Part shown: one piece after another, positions 37,701 through 49,400 of the stretch
Numbering within the stretch: the stretch's first letter is position 1
How the letters are laid out: every line of letters starts with the position of its first letter
DNA from: Nomia melanderi
Taxonomy: Eukaryota; Arthropoda; Insecta; Hymenoptera; Halictidae
Length of the DNA stretch: 64,000 nucleotides
NCBI RefSeq assembly: GCF_051020985.1
Contig: NC_135003.1
Coordinates: 8,673,501 to 8,737,500, forward strand
Reading direction: 5' to 3'
Translations under genes and position numbers: made by a program
Notes under the pieces: model-generated
Databases searched by the model: none
Told to the model about the DNA's origin: nothing
Seen by the model: the letters and a program-made list of their open reading frames with translations, nothing else

Positions 37701-40700
37701 AAGAAATCGCCTTTCACTGTGGCAGCAGCGAGCCGCGCGTTTCTGTGACGACGTGACAAGTGCTGTGCTGTAAATTCCAATAATAAATTACGTTATTTTT
37801 ATATACGCTAACCGATCATATTTATTTTACGTTAACCGTTCATTTGAGTTATTGGTCTTATTGCACTCGAGCCTGTTAACTCCGTAATCAATCATTTCGT
37901 GAACACTAGTCTTTTATCTCGTGCGTGTACAATTATTTTGCACTTCTTCTTCTGTAGCTTGATTCCTATTTGTCCATACTGTACAAGCAATAATTCGTCG
38001 GGTATAAAAAGTATATTTTGAGATATTAAGAAAATGCGTCCTTGAACGGGACAGAATTCCACAAGTACATTGTCCGATTATCTATGCGTGCATTTATAAA
38101 AGAGAAATGCTATTTTAAAACATAGCCACGGTATGTAATCTTTTCTTAAAAAGATACATAATATTATGGTATTAATTTCGAAATGACTTTCAGGATAATT
38201 ACATTAGTAATACATGTTAACGTCAACTATACATGTGACTCATTAATAGATAATGTTGGTCATTATGAATTAACAGGAAATTCAAATAAATCCAGAAAAT
38301 AATTTTAACAAAGCTCACTATAGATTTTATGTAGTTTACATAGTTGTACATGTATTCAGGTAGCAAGCATCAAAGTAAAAAACCCTCTTTTCATCAATTA
38401 CTGCTTGAAAAGGAAGATTTGCATAAACTCTCGCAGACTGCCTATTAACTTTTTATATAATCTTTAAATCCTGCGAGTGCGTTAAAGAACGACTACTATC
38501 GAAATTCTGCTAGGGAACAAATATACTCAGATTTTTTATCATTTAATTGAAAACAACACTACAGATATGTTTTTATTGCAATAATGGTAAAAAATACTTA
38601 TAGCTCAAATACTCAATGTATGAATACTCTTGAATTATCTATAATAAAGATAGCGTGAAAATATAAGTGTGAACTGCATCGTTCGCTTACATTGGAATTA
38701 TTAATGATCTAGAATGTGACTGCCACAATGACATTAGAAATATCTATTTATATTACCTATTACTGTCGTCTTTTTAATTTACGATGCTCGAAGTTAATTA
38801 CTGAACCACAGAAACATTCAACTTAAATACCATTAGCCACAGAAATGTTAATTGTGAAACTAAGCAGTACTGCTTGCTCGTGCATTCGTGTGTTCGTCGT
38901 TTAAGAATTCATAGCGAAATCGATGTAAATAATTAAACCAATACATCTACATGTATCAGAAATAAATCTTACTGATTCTTCGAATGATTAATAAAAAAAA
39001 AAGGAGATAGAGACGTGAACATGAACGTGTGAAAAATACGGTTTCCTTCTAGGAAATTTCAATGAAGTTATACGTTTGAATCGAACGCGAGGAATCCCGC
39101 CGTTCCAATGGAAATTTTCAAGCCGTGGCTTTGTTGTAATTTGCTCACAGTCGTGTAGAGGCTTATCAGTCGGCTCCGATCTCGCGAAATATCGCGCGAG
39201 GCTAGTCGATACGAGAGCAGGGAAGGGTTCAAGGCAGCCGGTTCCCGTGAACGCGCGAACCGCCGCGGTTGCCCTCAGAAAGCGACGCGTGCGCCGCTGC
39301 CACTTTATCGAAGAAAAACCGTTTTTTCGCTTCTCGTTTTTTTTTCTCTCTCCTTGCTAGACTTAACGACACTTCTTTCGCAATTACGGTGCAATTACCG
39401 GCGAAGTTACTGTAATCGAATGAAACACGCGTAATTATGCCCCGCCGATAGAACCCGTCGATTGTTCGTGGCGTTTCGATGAACAATTCGCAATCCAGAA
39501 ATAGAAACGATAACAACAATCTTTTCTTAATCACTGCTAATGTAATTATCTCTCGTTGCCTTCAAGAAAAATCATTCGGTGCTTGGATTGTAGGATTTAC
39601 GATAGGAAACCATGACAGTTACAGGTTAATTGAAAAAGGTTTTCCTTGGTTAATTATTTCCTATCAGATTAAATCGAAATTAGAAGCTGTGCGTGAGTAT
39701 TAAGTAGTGAGTTAATAATCAATCTCGTAATACAAACGCATGATTAAACTACTAAAAATAATAGGACTCAATTGAGAATATATTCAATATATTGAAACGC
39801 GGATAGTACGATTTTCAACTGTCATATAACATCCACGTTTTTAAAATAATATCCACTAGTCCGCATGCTTCATCAAAATTCTATTCATACGGAATCCCGA
39901 GAAAGCTATCCAATTTCCGAACGATCCCATTAAAAAGTTGGAAGCGCAACACCGAACTGCCGATCAGCCCGACTGTTTCAAAATTCACGAAAATCGCCCA
40001 GCATTTACTTTCGCCGGCCGCAAATCGTTTCGCTTTACGCCCCGAAGATAAATCCCAGATTTCATACAGTTATTTTCGAACAAGAAACCTACTTTTACGG
40101 TCGTTCGAACCAGCAGTAAAATTCTCCCGGAATAATATAATCCGGGCAAGAATTCACCCTCTTACCATCCCCCGTTCCCCGGCACACCGCGTTCACCTTT
40201 CCGAGTTTCAAGTGGCCGGTTCTCGTTCGCGATCGCGCAATCAGCGTGGTCTAAACAAATGTGCCCCCGGTATTTGTTGCGCAATCATTTCCCCCTCTCC
40301 CCAAGTCGGAAAAATTTAATTAGTTCTCTACGGTTTCCGTCTACGAGAATTGTCTTCTGGCAAAGGGAAGGGATGCGGGAATGCTAGCGAAGAGAGAGAG
40401 AGAGAGAGAGAAAAGAGAGGGGACAGAGGAAGGAGGGAACAGAGAAAAAAATGAGCGGCGCATTGTCTTCCATTGAATAAGACCTACCGATGAATATGTA
40501 TTTCAAGCGGGACAGAACGGTGCGGTGTGCCAGCGCAAATCTTCGATCGGCGCTGATACCATTAATGCAACGTTGTAATCGGAAACAGTCGAGTATCGAG
40601 ACAAATCAAGTCAATCGAAACTACCCGGAGTCGTTTAAGTAATTTGCCCCGGCTAAAGTCGAATCCGATAGGGAACGCGGGATCCCGGGATATATACGTA

Positions 40701-42137
40701 AGCTGGATTCCGAACACGGTGCCCGGAATTTCTGGCTAGTAACTACGAAATGGCTAAATACGCTACAATTTTCCGGGTGCGCGACGATTACCGTTCATTG
40801 TTGTAGCGAAAGGGGTTAAAATAGATTTTCGGTGTTCCGTGTGCACGAGCATTTTGTTGATATTTGTTTTGCGTTAGGTGTTATGATCAAGGTGACTTTT
40901 TGTTTCTTTTGTTAAGATTATACAAAATATTGGATTGATGGGATTGTCATGTTGGTTTTGTTGTTTGAACATTTACTGTCACGATACTGTTTTGTTTAAT
41001 CCATCGTGCAATGTTCATAATTTTCTGTGATTCTGTGATTGGGTACTGTCTATCTGAAAATCTTTCATTTCCAAGTGGTTGATAAGGGGTAATCTTGTCT
41101 TAGCACGAAGAAAAAAGAGATTAACTTTCTCTCAGTGCAATGAATGTGTTAATAAATGGATAAAATTTTTCTCTATATTTAACTCTCTAATACTAGTACT
41201 CACAAAATTAATCTCTCTTTCTGAGAAAAGAATATTATACTGTGGCATTTATATAGTTGTATTTTAAAATTAATATAGTGAATTTTGGAGTTGCTATAGT
41301 ACTATGTATATGAATATATTCTCTAGGAAATTATGTTATTATCTTCATTAATGTAGTGTTGCCACAAGCACAGACACAAAATTTGTGAAAGGGTAAAAGT
41401 TCCATTCTGATTTAGAGTTAATAGGAAAGTTATATGGAATTAGTTAATCTCGTACTTCGTAATATTCAATAAAATATGGAAGGAGAAACCAGAAGCTATA
41501 AATAATTCGGCGTGATTGCCACCATCCACGAGCACCGCAATTTAGCTTATCGATCAATTTTGGCTTCGTACTTCGCTACCTTGTACCGAATGTATAATCA
41601 ACAATTTTCAACGTGTCACAGTTTCCCAACTTGTTCAGCACTAGAAGCAAGTAGAGTAGTGAAAGTGGCTCGCTTTTAATCTCTCAGAATAATCGCAAGA
41701 CTAAATTTGTTAATATTCGACGCGACTTTCATTTCAACGTACACGCGAGTAACTGCATTTACTAATTGCAAGTAATTTCTGACAGAAACAACTTTCCGAT
41801 TTCAGTGAAAATATAAGCCAAAAACTCCAAAGTGTCCAGTGGTACTAACAACAATGCAATTCTTGAAAACGGTAAAAACATTGTTCCAGAAAGACCGTTT
41901 CGAGCAATCAAGTAACCAACGCCGAAGAACAATCATCGTTTTGAAAAACACAATGCATCGGGCATCGCCGTTCCTGCGACCAGTTACCACAATTTCCACG
42001 AGGCGCGGGATTCAAGGCCATTTACTAAATTACTAGCCCGAACAATAGCATCCGGAGAGCGGTGTCAACACCGTTCGTCGAGTAAAGATCCGCGAAGAGG
42101 AAAGCCGCGTCTAAAAACAAAGTTCTCGTCCGCTTAC
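34769..42137 (-). other. Intron between the short first exon and the LIM1 exon
   Basis: Bounded by the GTAAGC donor at 42137 and the TTTCTGTTACAG acceptor at 34769. Mostly AT-rich. Holds the GA repeat at 40390, a 15-bp palindrome ATGAATGTCATTCAT at 37587, and a small CGGGC-AATTA-GCCCG hairpin at 37623. No coding segment was seen. Confidence 0.7.
40390..40411. repeat. (GA)n microsatellite
   Basis: About ten GA units, followed by a purine-rich stretch to about 40450, inside the intron between the LIM1 exon and the short first exon. Confidence 0.9.
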
Positions 42138-42215
42138 TATTTTATCCCCAGGGAAGCACTTCATCTGGTTCATCCGCGACGCGATGGTGTTGTAGTGATG
42201 CGCGTGAACCTCCAT
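42138..42215 (-). CDS. LMO4: LMO4-like, alternative short first coding exon
   Basis: This is a 26-codon start, MEVHAHHYNTIASRMNQMKC followed by FPGDKI. It begins at the ATG at 42215-42213 (context AAGATCATGG) and ends at a GATAAAATA|GTAAGC donor in phase 0. Splicing directly to the LIM1 exon at 34768 keeps the frame and would place the first LIM domain about 40 residues from the start, as in compact vertebrate LMO4. The exon probably begins at 42244, after a pyrimidine tract and TAG acceptor (about 42245-42270 on the minus strand), so 42216-42244 would be 5' UTR. An in-frame TGA lies further upstream, which supports this ATG. The exon sits beside a CpG-rich block (42.3-43.2 kb) that could hold its promoter. 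I do not recognise the 26 residues as a known domain. The assignment rests on frame, splice signals and position. Confidence 0.7.
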
Positions 42216-42244
42216 GATCTTGCGCGAATGGTCCTCGCCGAAGA
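42216..42244 (-). other. 5' UTR part of the short LMO4-like exon, with splice acceptor
   Basis: On the minus strand a run of pyrimidines ends in GCGGATAG just before 42244, a plausible 3' splice site for an untranslated leader exon upstream. If the leader is not spliced, this stretch is simply continuous 5' UTR from a promoter further up (see 42779-42812). Confidence 0.4.
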
Positions 42245-43369
42245 CTATCCGCGAAAAAGGGAACAAACAGCTCGGCCTCTCCGGTTCACCGGTCGAACGA
42301 TCTCATTCGTTCGCGAGCAAACGAATCAGGCGCACTCGTCCCGCAATCGGGGGGTCACTGATCACCAACAAAATAGAAAAAATCACTCGATCGAGCCACA
42401 AAATTTCCGGAGAGGGCAAAAAAAATTTTCAAAAATCGGTTTCTTCGTTCGGATCCTTCACTGAACGGTGCACCTTTACCGAATCAGCGTCGCACGCCGC
42501 GGATCACGTTGCCGTCGGCAACGACCAGGTATACCATACACCGCGAACAGTCTCGCGTGGATCATCCCTGGGGGATCGGATCGGTTCCGGAACACACTAC
42601 GGTCCCCGAAAAACCGCGAACGTATCCAGCCGTGAATAAGCGTTGCGGCGCGCGAGGGGGAGGGGCGACGATCGAAGCGAGACAGTGAAATAGAGGAGGG
42701 GGGATAAAAAAAGGGGGGGGAGAGGAGGCACGAAGACAGCGACGCGAGAGAACACGCGTCGCGACGGATGGAAAAAGCGAACCGGTCGCGACCGAAGTCA
42801 ACAGTGAACTGACTGGTCCGTCGCTGCTTTGGGCCTCTGAATGCCTCGCGAGGCCCCGGGTTCAGGTACCCCGGCCAGCCAGGAGAAGCGGGGCCAGCCT
42901 GGTGGGGGGAATAAAAAGGTGAGCCTAGAAAGGACCTAACTAACGTTGAAAGGGGACGGGACCCATCCATAGCTACGTCCAGGCCTGACAAGGACGGCGA
43001 GATCGTGGTAGGGGACCGACGAGCGAGACAGTCACTGTATTATGGAGTGAAACGCTGCGACGAGGTGGGCAGGATGGTCGGCGACGGGGGACGAGGGGGC
43101 GACGGTCTTCGAGGGAAAGGGGCAACGGGGGACCCACGGGTTCCTCGTAGTCCCCTCCGCCCCTATTCAATTATATTTCTCCATGGTAAATGCCTATATT
43201 GTTACGTTTGTCAATGGCGAGCTAAGTGAGGGTCACGTAGATGGGTAATGCCTTCTGAATTTTAGCCTGCGACCCTGCGTGTCCTCTGTGTCCTTCTCTT
43301 TCTGCCTTTCCTTTTTTCCGTCCCTCCCTCCCCCCTGGTTTCCTGGAGATGATCCCGCCGGACTCTCAC
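42245..43369 (-). other. CpG-rich promoter-like block upstream of the short form
   Basis: Strongly CpG-rich at 42.3-43.2 kb and open in several frames on both strands, including a 171-codon minus-strand frame (42476-42991) whose residues look composition-driven. Contains the Inr+DPE match at 42779-42812. Best read as a promoter and leader region. Confidence 0.5.
42779..42812 (-). promoter_or_regulatory. Candidate Inr + DPE core promoter for the short LMO4-like form
   Basis: The minus strand has TCAGTT at 42812-42807, matching the insect initiator TCAKTY with the A (+1) at 42810. The sequence GGTTC falls exactly at +28 to +32 (42783-42779), matching the downstream promoter element RGWYV at the required spacing, and a G is present at +24. 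No TATA box is obvious. It lies about 600 bases upstream of the ATG at 42215, in a CpG-rich block, which is typical of TATA-less developmental promoters. Such short motifs occur by chance, so this is a candidate only. Confidence 0.35.
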
Positions 43370-43640
43370 CTGTACCTTACGCTGATATCGCAGGGTGAAA
43401 AGCCGTCGCGGACGTTGATTTGTTGACAGGATCATCAGGATCGTCTCGAGAGGGAGGGTGCTCGAGGGCGGAACGCTTTCGGATCACGAGGACCGTATCA
43501 ATCGGGAGTTTGTTAGGATAAGGAGGTCTTCTTGTGGTGATCCCCGGTGTCCTGGGGTGAAGTCGCGTATCGGTGATTGTGATTTGTTTTTGTTGGGGTT
43601 CGTTCATCGCTGATCCTTTCGGATCTGCGTGTTGCAATGC
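43370..43640 (-). other. Candidate 5' untranslated leader exon (strong donor CAG|GTGAGA)
   Basis: On the minus strand this GC-moderate stretch ends in GGTACAG|GTGAGAG, a near-consensus donor whose last exon base is 43370. It could join the acceptor at 42245 to give a spliced leader ahead of the ATG at 42215. An 86-codon open frame covers 43377-43637 on the minus strand but stops (TAA) just before the donor. It is better read as leader or an upstream ORF than as part of the LMO4 protein. The 5' boundary is unknown; the upper limit given here is arbitrary. Confidence 0.3.
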
Positions 43641-45955
43641 GAATTGTGCATTTGAGTTGAACGTTCTGCGATACGATTATTTATTGGTTCGAATATTTTG
43701 GAATTCATAGGAAAAATTGAAAACTTGCTTTAACGATGGTTAAAGCTGATACAGCACTTCGTATGTTTTACTTCCATGATTTTCAGTTTGAATCGTAAAA
43801 CGACAGTAAAATGTTTGTAACTGGGTTAAATAAAATTCTGGTTTAGAGAAGTTAAATGAATCTTAACTACTTCGGATGGGGTAGGAATGTATTAATTGTA
43901 CAAATCGAATTTAGTTTGAGAATCCCATGGAAGTGGGGAGAAATTATTTGAATTGTAGGATGGTGAACAAGATCAGTCTACGTGACCTAGAGTGGAGAAG
44001 GATGGTTAGCGTTGGGTAAACCTGTTTTTAAGAAAACGTGTTTTGAAGCTTAACAACTTTGTTATATATTCATTGCCGATTTACACTGGTAGATTTCTTT
44101 TTTTTCCGCCCGGAATTTTAAATGCCTGTTACTGACGCGATTTATTTTATTAAAGAAAAATAACGATTTGGTTTGATTTTTTTACTATTACGCATGGTAC
44201 ATAGAAATTTATCTATATTATATATGCACAAACACATAATATTTAAATACTCCAATAATATTTTATTTATTAAACATGAAATATTCGCTTATTATTAAAA
44301 TTAATAATATTTCCTTCCGAGAAATAACAACTAACAGACATTTCATTAGTACTGATTTAGAATTTCTCAACGAGGTAGCCATCCGCCTCCCTTTCAAAAT
44401 GTGAATGGCAAGTCCAGAAGGTTGAATTTATTCACCCTATACACTATTGCCAAGTTGCAACCCATATAATGTATACTAACCTAGTTAAGAACATTGCTCT
44501 ACTAAGAACACGACTCACTGCAAAGCATTACTTAATACATACAAATGAGTGACACTATAACCAAAAATAAAAATAAACATTAGACGATCATTTGTAAACA
44601 TCGATATTTTTAATTCTTTGCTTTCCGCGGAAGATTTCTTCAAAATTCAATTCAATATAATTTAATTAAAATTTCCAGTTACTCGGATAAAATAAAATAT
44701 CTTTGAAACAATCTTGTCGTTAATAAATATATTTGACTGGCATGTTTATTAATAAAAGAATCACATTAACATCAACGAATTAACTGTGATACCAAGATGT
44801 GACACGTTTTCAACACCGATGATTATATTCCAGTTATCTCTTTCCTCTCCACTGGTATTTTTAGATCATTCCGTTCATTCGGAATGGCACTGGCGGAGAT
44901 TATGGACACATTGGCGGGAAATCGCGGAGCGAAGTGGGCTTACGTAATAAACGGCCAACAGTGGTTATTACGCGAACAATGCGGTACGTACTCGTTCCAG
45001 GTGCTTCCGGTTGAAAACTTTTTCTCGTGGCCATCCTCGCGCGACGGACCCGGGTAGAAAGTGTATTTTAATCGTACGTGGAGAACCGTTCATGGCGCGA
45101 GTGTTGAATCTACGCGAACGCGTTAGGAGCGGGCGTGAAACGACGGGGGGGGGGGGGGGGGGGCAGTCGACCCGGGTCATTAGGAGGGGACTTTAATTTA
45201 ATTTGTTTTTGTTAACGCCGTCCTGTAACAGCTGACCGGTGAGAACTGGCGAATAGTACTAAATGGGACACTATATAAGTATGAGGGTTATAATGATCGC
45301 GACGATTAACGTTCTTACGGTTTCGAATTGCTATCCGGCGTGATGGAAATCAATTAAAATTCCAGACCGACTTTAAGCATCGGAGAAAGGCAGAATTAAG
45401 TGTTACTCGTCAGATTTCTACGATATTACCGAAGAAAATAATTTAATAGAACTGCCTCCGCGCTGAAATCGACTTCCATTTAGTTCCCGCTTTCCAGAAC
45501 GGATCTATGAGAAGTACAATAATTACGCGTATGATACAACTCCGCGGGGAGTATTAAAACGTCGAACATAATAGAAACGGATGAATGCTGGAGAAAATAT
45601 GAAGAAACCTTGTTGGCTATTACTTAGTCGATAACAGAAGAACGTCGGACTCGAGGTAAGGGGATATTTCTTGCGCTGTTTATTTGTGAATATGTCTTAG
45701 TCAAACTATTCAACTATCATTCAACACATTCATTTCACCTGTTTAACAATTAATAAACAAACTAACTTTCCCAATTGTTGTTCATTATTCTCATCAACCC
45801 AGTAACTCAGATTCCCAGAAGTAACTCAATTATTTACGACAAAATTCTATCTAAAAATAATCCTTTTTAATCCCTACCTTTAATCCCCATTTTTCCTAAT
45901 TTTCACCCTGCAAATACAACAATTATCTATGGACAAAAATGGATCATCATCTTAC
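43641..45955 (-). other. Intron between the two alternative first exons
   Basis: Begins at the GTAAGA donor at 45955 for the long form. AT-rich except for a GC patch with G19 at 45.0-45.2 kb. No coding signal. Confidence 0.65.
45145..45163. repeat. Homopolymer G19
   Basis: Nineteen consecutive G in the intron between the two alternative first exons, about 0.8 kb downstream (in transcript sense) of the long-form exon. It could form a quadruplex on the plus strand. Length errors in assembly are likely here. Confidence 0.95.
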
Positions 45956-46324
45956 CTTAAGTGTACAATTGTTGTTGTGATTGACTGGTGGATAAGCAGG
46001 ATGGCCGGGTAAGTGTGGATGCGGGTGTCCTGGGTGATGCGGATGATCGGTCATCATTCCAGCACCACCATGATGGTGCCCGTTGCTGCCCATCCCTTGA
46101 CCGGGTTGCATGGAAGCGTACGGGGTTGCCGGGTCGATTCCGGGTCCATGGGGCGGCGAGTGGGGGCTAGGCAGGTCGGGGGTGGTAGTAGTGCCGCCGC
46201 CACCGCCACCGCCGCCACCGCTGCCGGTACTGTAGCCGTGATGGGGCCCGGAATGATGGGGACTGCTCGAGAGCGAGGGATGATGCGGGTAGGCTGCAGA
46301 GTGGCCCGGATGGTGGGGGTTCAT
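45956..46324 (-). CDS. LMO4: LMO4-like, alternative N-terminal coding exon (His/Pro/Gly-rich)
   Basis: This is a 123-codon coding segment that reads from an ATG at 46324 down to 45956, where it meets an AAG|GTAAGA splice donor in phase 0. The predicted segment starts MNPHHPGHSAAYPHHP. It has 22 His in 123 residues, a run of nine Gly (residues 36-44) followed by four Thr, Pro/His/Gly repeats at residues 94-113, and ends HNNNCTLK. There is no catalytic motif; it looks like a disordered, low-complexity extension. The same frame stays open upstream of the ATG to a TAG at 46421-46423. The ATG context is weak, so the protein may begin further upstream if an acceptor near 46396 or 46427 is used. Its phase-0 end matches the acceptor of the LIM1 exon at 34768, which is why it is assigned to this gene. 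That linkage is inferred across about 11 kb. It could instead belong to another minus-strand gene. Confidence 0.68.
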
Positions 46325-46426
46325 ACCAGCGGTTAAAGCGCTCGCCAGCTTGACCGATGAGAGGGTGGGCCCGACGAGCCCACCAACAGCTTCCCACGAC
46401 GAAAAACAAAAGCTTCTAGCCTACCA

Positions 46427-49400
46427 CTGTGGAAGCTTATTGGAGCCCGGCTCTCCTAGAACCGGCTCTCTTCTTCCGGCTCTCTGCTGATATCTGTAAC
46501 AAGAGAAATTGGCTGGTCAGTGGTGTCGTTCGGCTGTTTGCGGCTCGTTTTCCTGTTAGGCTAACAGGTGTCCATTGAGAGCCACTGGCTTGGAGATATG
46601 GAAGCTTATTCGAATGAGAATTTAGTACGGCTCGATGGTTCACTGATTGAGGCAGCGAATTGGTTAACGCGTTCACAGTTGTGATATATATTTGTAAAAC
46701 TTTGTGTGTTTATAATGTATAAATGTTTGGGAGAAATTCTGAGCTAGAATATTGAATAGAATTTCTTAGGATTTTAGAGTAACATCTTGTGGTTTGTTTA
46801 AATATAGTAACACGACGGCTGATAGATTACTATATTTTAGAAATGATGATCACTAGTAAAAATGTTTTCGGATAAGTTCGAACAATAAAGCTAAAGAAAG
46901 TTGATAACCTCACGCATAAATGCTCGAAACCACGTTGCGACGAGACAAAGCTAATGGTTATCGGGATTGCTAATTACGGCGAAAGGAGAAACAAAGCCGG
47001 GCATCGAAGTAAAGGATCGAGAGATCCGATCGAGACGGTTTAAACAGCCTTCGAAACTTCTTTCATAAGAAAATCTTAAAGACAACGATATTTAGCTCGG
47101 GCGTGCAGTTCGGAACTGGCGGTACAGGCGACCGCTGCATTAGATCCCACGATGAAATTGTGCCGGCTGATATTAATTTCTCGGTGGTCGGAGTTCCGGT
47201 GCAATTTTATTGGTCCTTAAGACGGGAGCGCAACGATTTCATAATCCCCTACCCGGTCCCGATGAAACAGCGGTACGTGGCAAAACGAACCCCGAAGGCG
47301 TTTCGGGTGCCGGGGGTAGGGACCTTTTTACGACGAGGCAATTCGCGAAAGAGTTTATCGGCCGAAGAAAATATTTAAATTCAATCCGGACGCTGGGGCA
47401 GGGGGGGGGGGGGAGCATTAAAGCGGCTGCGGATCCGCGACAGGATGGTTCGCGCAATCTTGCGTTCCATGGGCTGCAGAAGGATCTCGTTGCTTGTTTC
47501 CCTTGATCCCTCGCTCCCAACCCTCGCGGCTCGCGCGATAAAGATGTACTCGATTGTTACCGTGACCGGGGAAAGGGGAGCAGAGCGGAGTGATTGCCGC
47601 AATAAACATTTTACGAGAACCGATGCGACCGGTTTATTTGTTTATCCGAGTTCCGTGCAATTAAATCGAGCATCTACGCGCCCCCCTTCGACAACTGAAC
47701 ACGGAAACGGGGAAGCCGCCGCGGAACGAACGTTGAACAGAAGAACTGTAACAAGTTCGCGAACCGAGCGGGTATGGGGACAGGAAGATCGGCCCTTGGG
47801 TTTTTATTCACGCTCGAACAATCTTTCCGCTGACTTCTTTTTTCACATATTCCGTGGGAGCCTTTTATGCGGAAATTGAAGTCTTTGTTAATTTATTTTC
47901 TTTCTGCGTACGTATGAAGCTTAACTTTATACTTTTATTCTTCATACTTTTTGATGTCCCTGTTCAGTAAGCAATTTCTGAAACTCTTTGTTACATCGAG
48001 ATTCATGCTGTAATCGAAACTTAATTTAATTCAAAACAAGCTCCTTTAAACACGTAAAATATCATGTTTCTAAAATTACCAAACAGTCAAGCATCCCCAA
48101 AGCAGAAAACAAAGTTGCCGCGGCACCTGTGTCTATAACACCCCCAGAATAAAAAGGAAGGAATCGACTTTGCATAAAGTCGCCCGGTACGTCGACTCGC
48201 ACGAATGGTAAAGGACGACAGTTAATCAGGATGAAAGCAACCGCGCGAGCGCACGTAACGCGATAAATTGGATAGGTCTTAGCTACCTGGCGGGCAGGTT
48301 ATTCTAAGCGCGCAGTTTCCCTCGAAAACGGTCAGGGCACGATGCTGCACCGTTAGATCTCTCCCCTTCCCCTCGTTCTGCCCTGGTCACCCTTAAATGC
48401 AGGCTCCGACGGATCCTGAGGGCGAAAAATAAGTCGGCGTCGAAGAAAAGGTACTCGTTACCCCGCGCAGGGGACAAAAAGACAGAAGTTTTAGGATAGG
48501 CCCGAAACGGCACCCGCTGAGCTACCAGGAAGGACGATTATTGTTAATTAAGGTGGGCGTGTCGGGCAGGTCGCACGCCGGTTTCACGGCCCTTAACGAA
48601 GGGACAGGTCAGCCCGTTTTATGAATTCTAATGCCATCCTCGGTTGTTCGGTCCGGGCCCGGTTGACGAAATTTCTCTATCCCGCATTTGCATTTCACCG
48701 GTGGCCGGACTCCGACGACTTTTAACCTCGTTCCCGGCCGCTCTTAACGCAATTAGCCCGCCTATTCACGGCCGCAGCCGCGTCCACGGTATTATCAGGT
48801 GTTGACGGTCACCCGGTACTTGATAACCAATCAAACAGCATTGTGCATTCGGCTTTCTCGTTTAATCGCTGCACGGAAACTTCCGATTTTATTAAAGACC
48901 CTGGACCATCTCAGATGCGTTGTTTGTTTTTAAGAGGTCTCAGTATGCTTTCAATAATTGTATGTTTATCGTTGTGTTCCGTCGTCGTTTTGTATAATGT
49001 TATTATTACAGTTGGCTCAGGAGATTTGAGACATAATTAGGGGTCTATTCTCTAGACTAATGAGACACTGGCTGGATAAGCTTAGGATTTCAGGATCATC
49101 CCATGATTTAGCGTCATCAGTGATTTCCTTTGTTGACACTGTTTCCTTAAATCCTTTCGGAACATAGTGTACGAAGAAGACATTGATACTTCAATATTAT
49201 TTAAAATTTAAAGTAAACGTGGAAATCAACGTTTTCTGTTCCCATATATTAAATTGAATAATTATTAGCGACGATTAAATCTCTATTTCCTGTAATACAT
49301 TCGAAGTGTCTCCAATAGGATGACACGATCTTGAATAGCCAATGAAATTTAATCTACTATAGAAGAACATCGAACTAACAAAAACAGCGGGTTGCTTATC

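Noticed and set aside
42476..42991. 171-codon minus-strand frame
   Set aside because: Sits in a CpG-rich promoter-like block that is open in several frames. It is Arg/Ser/Pro-rich, has no domain, and its frame does not lead into the LMO4-like exon.
47445..47879. 144-codon plus-strand frame
   Set aside because: Product looks composition-driven and overlaps equally open minus-strand frames.
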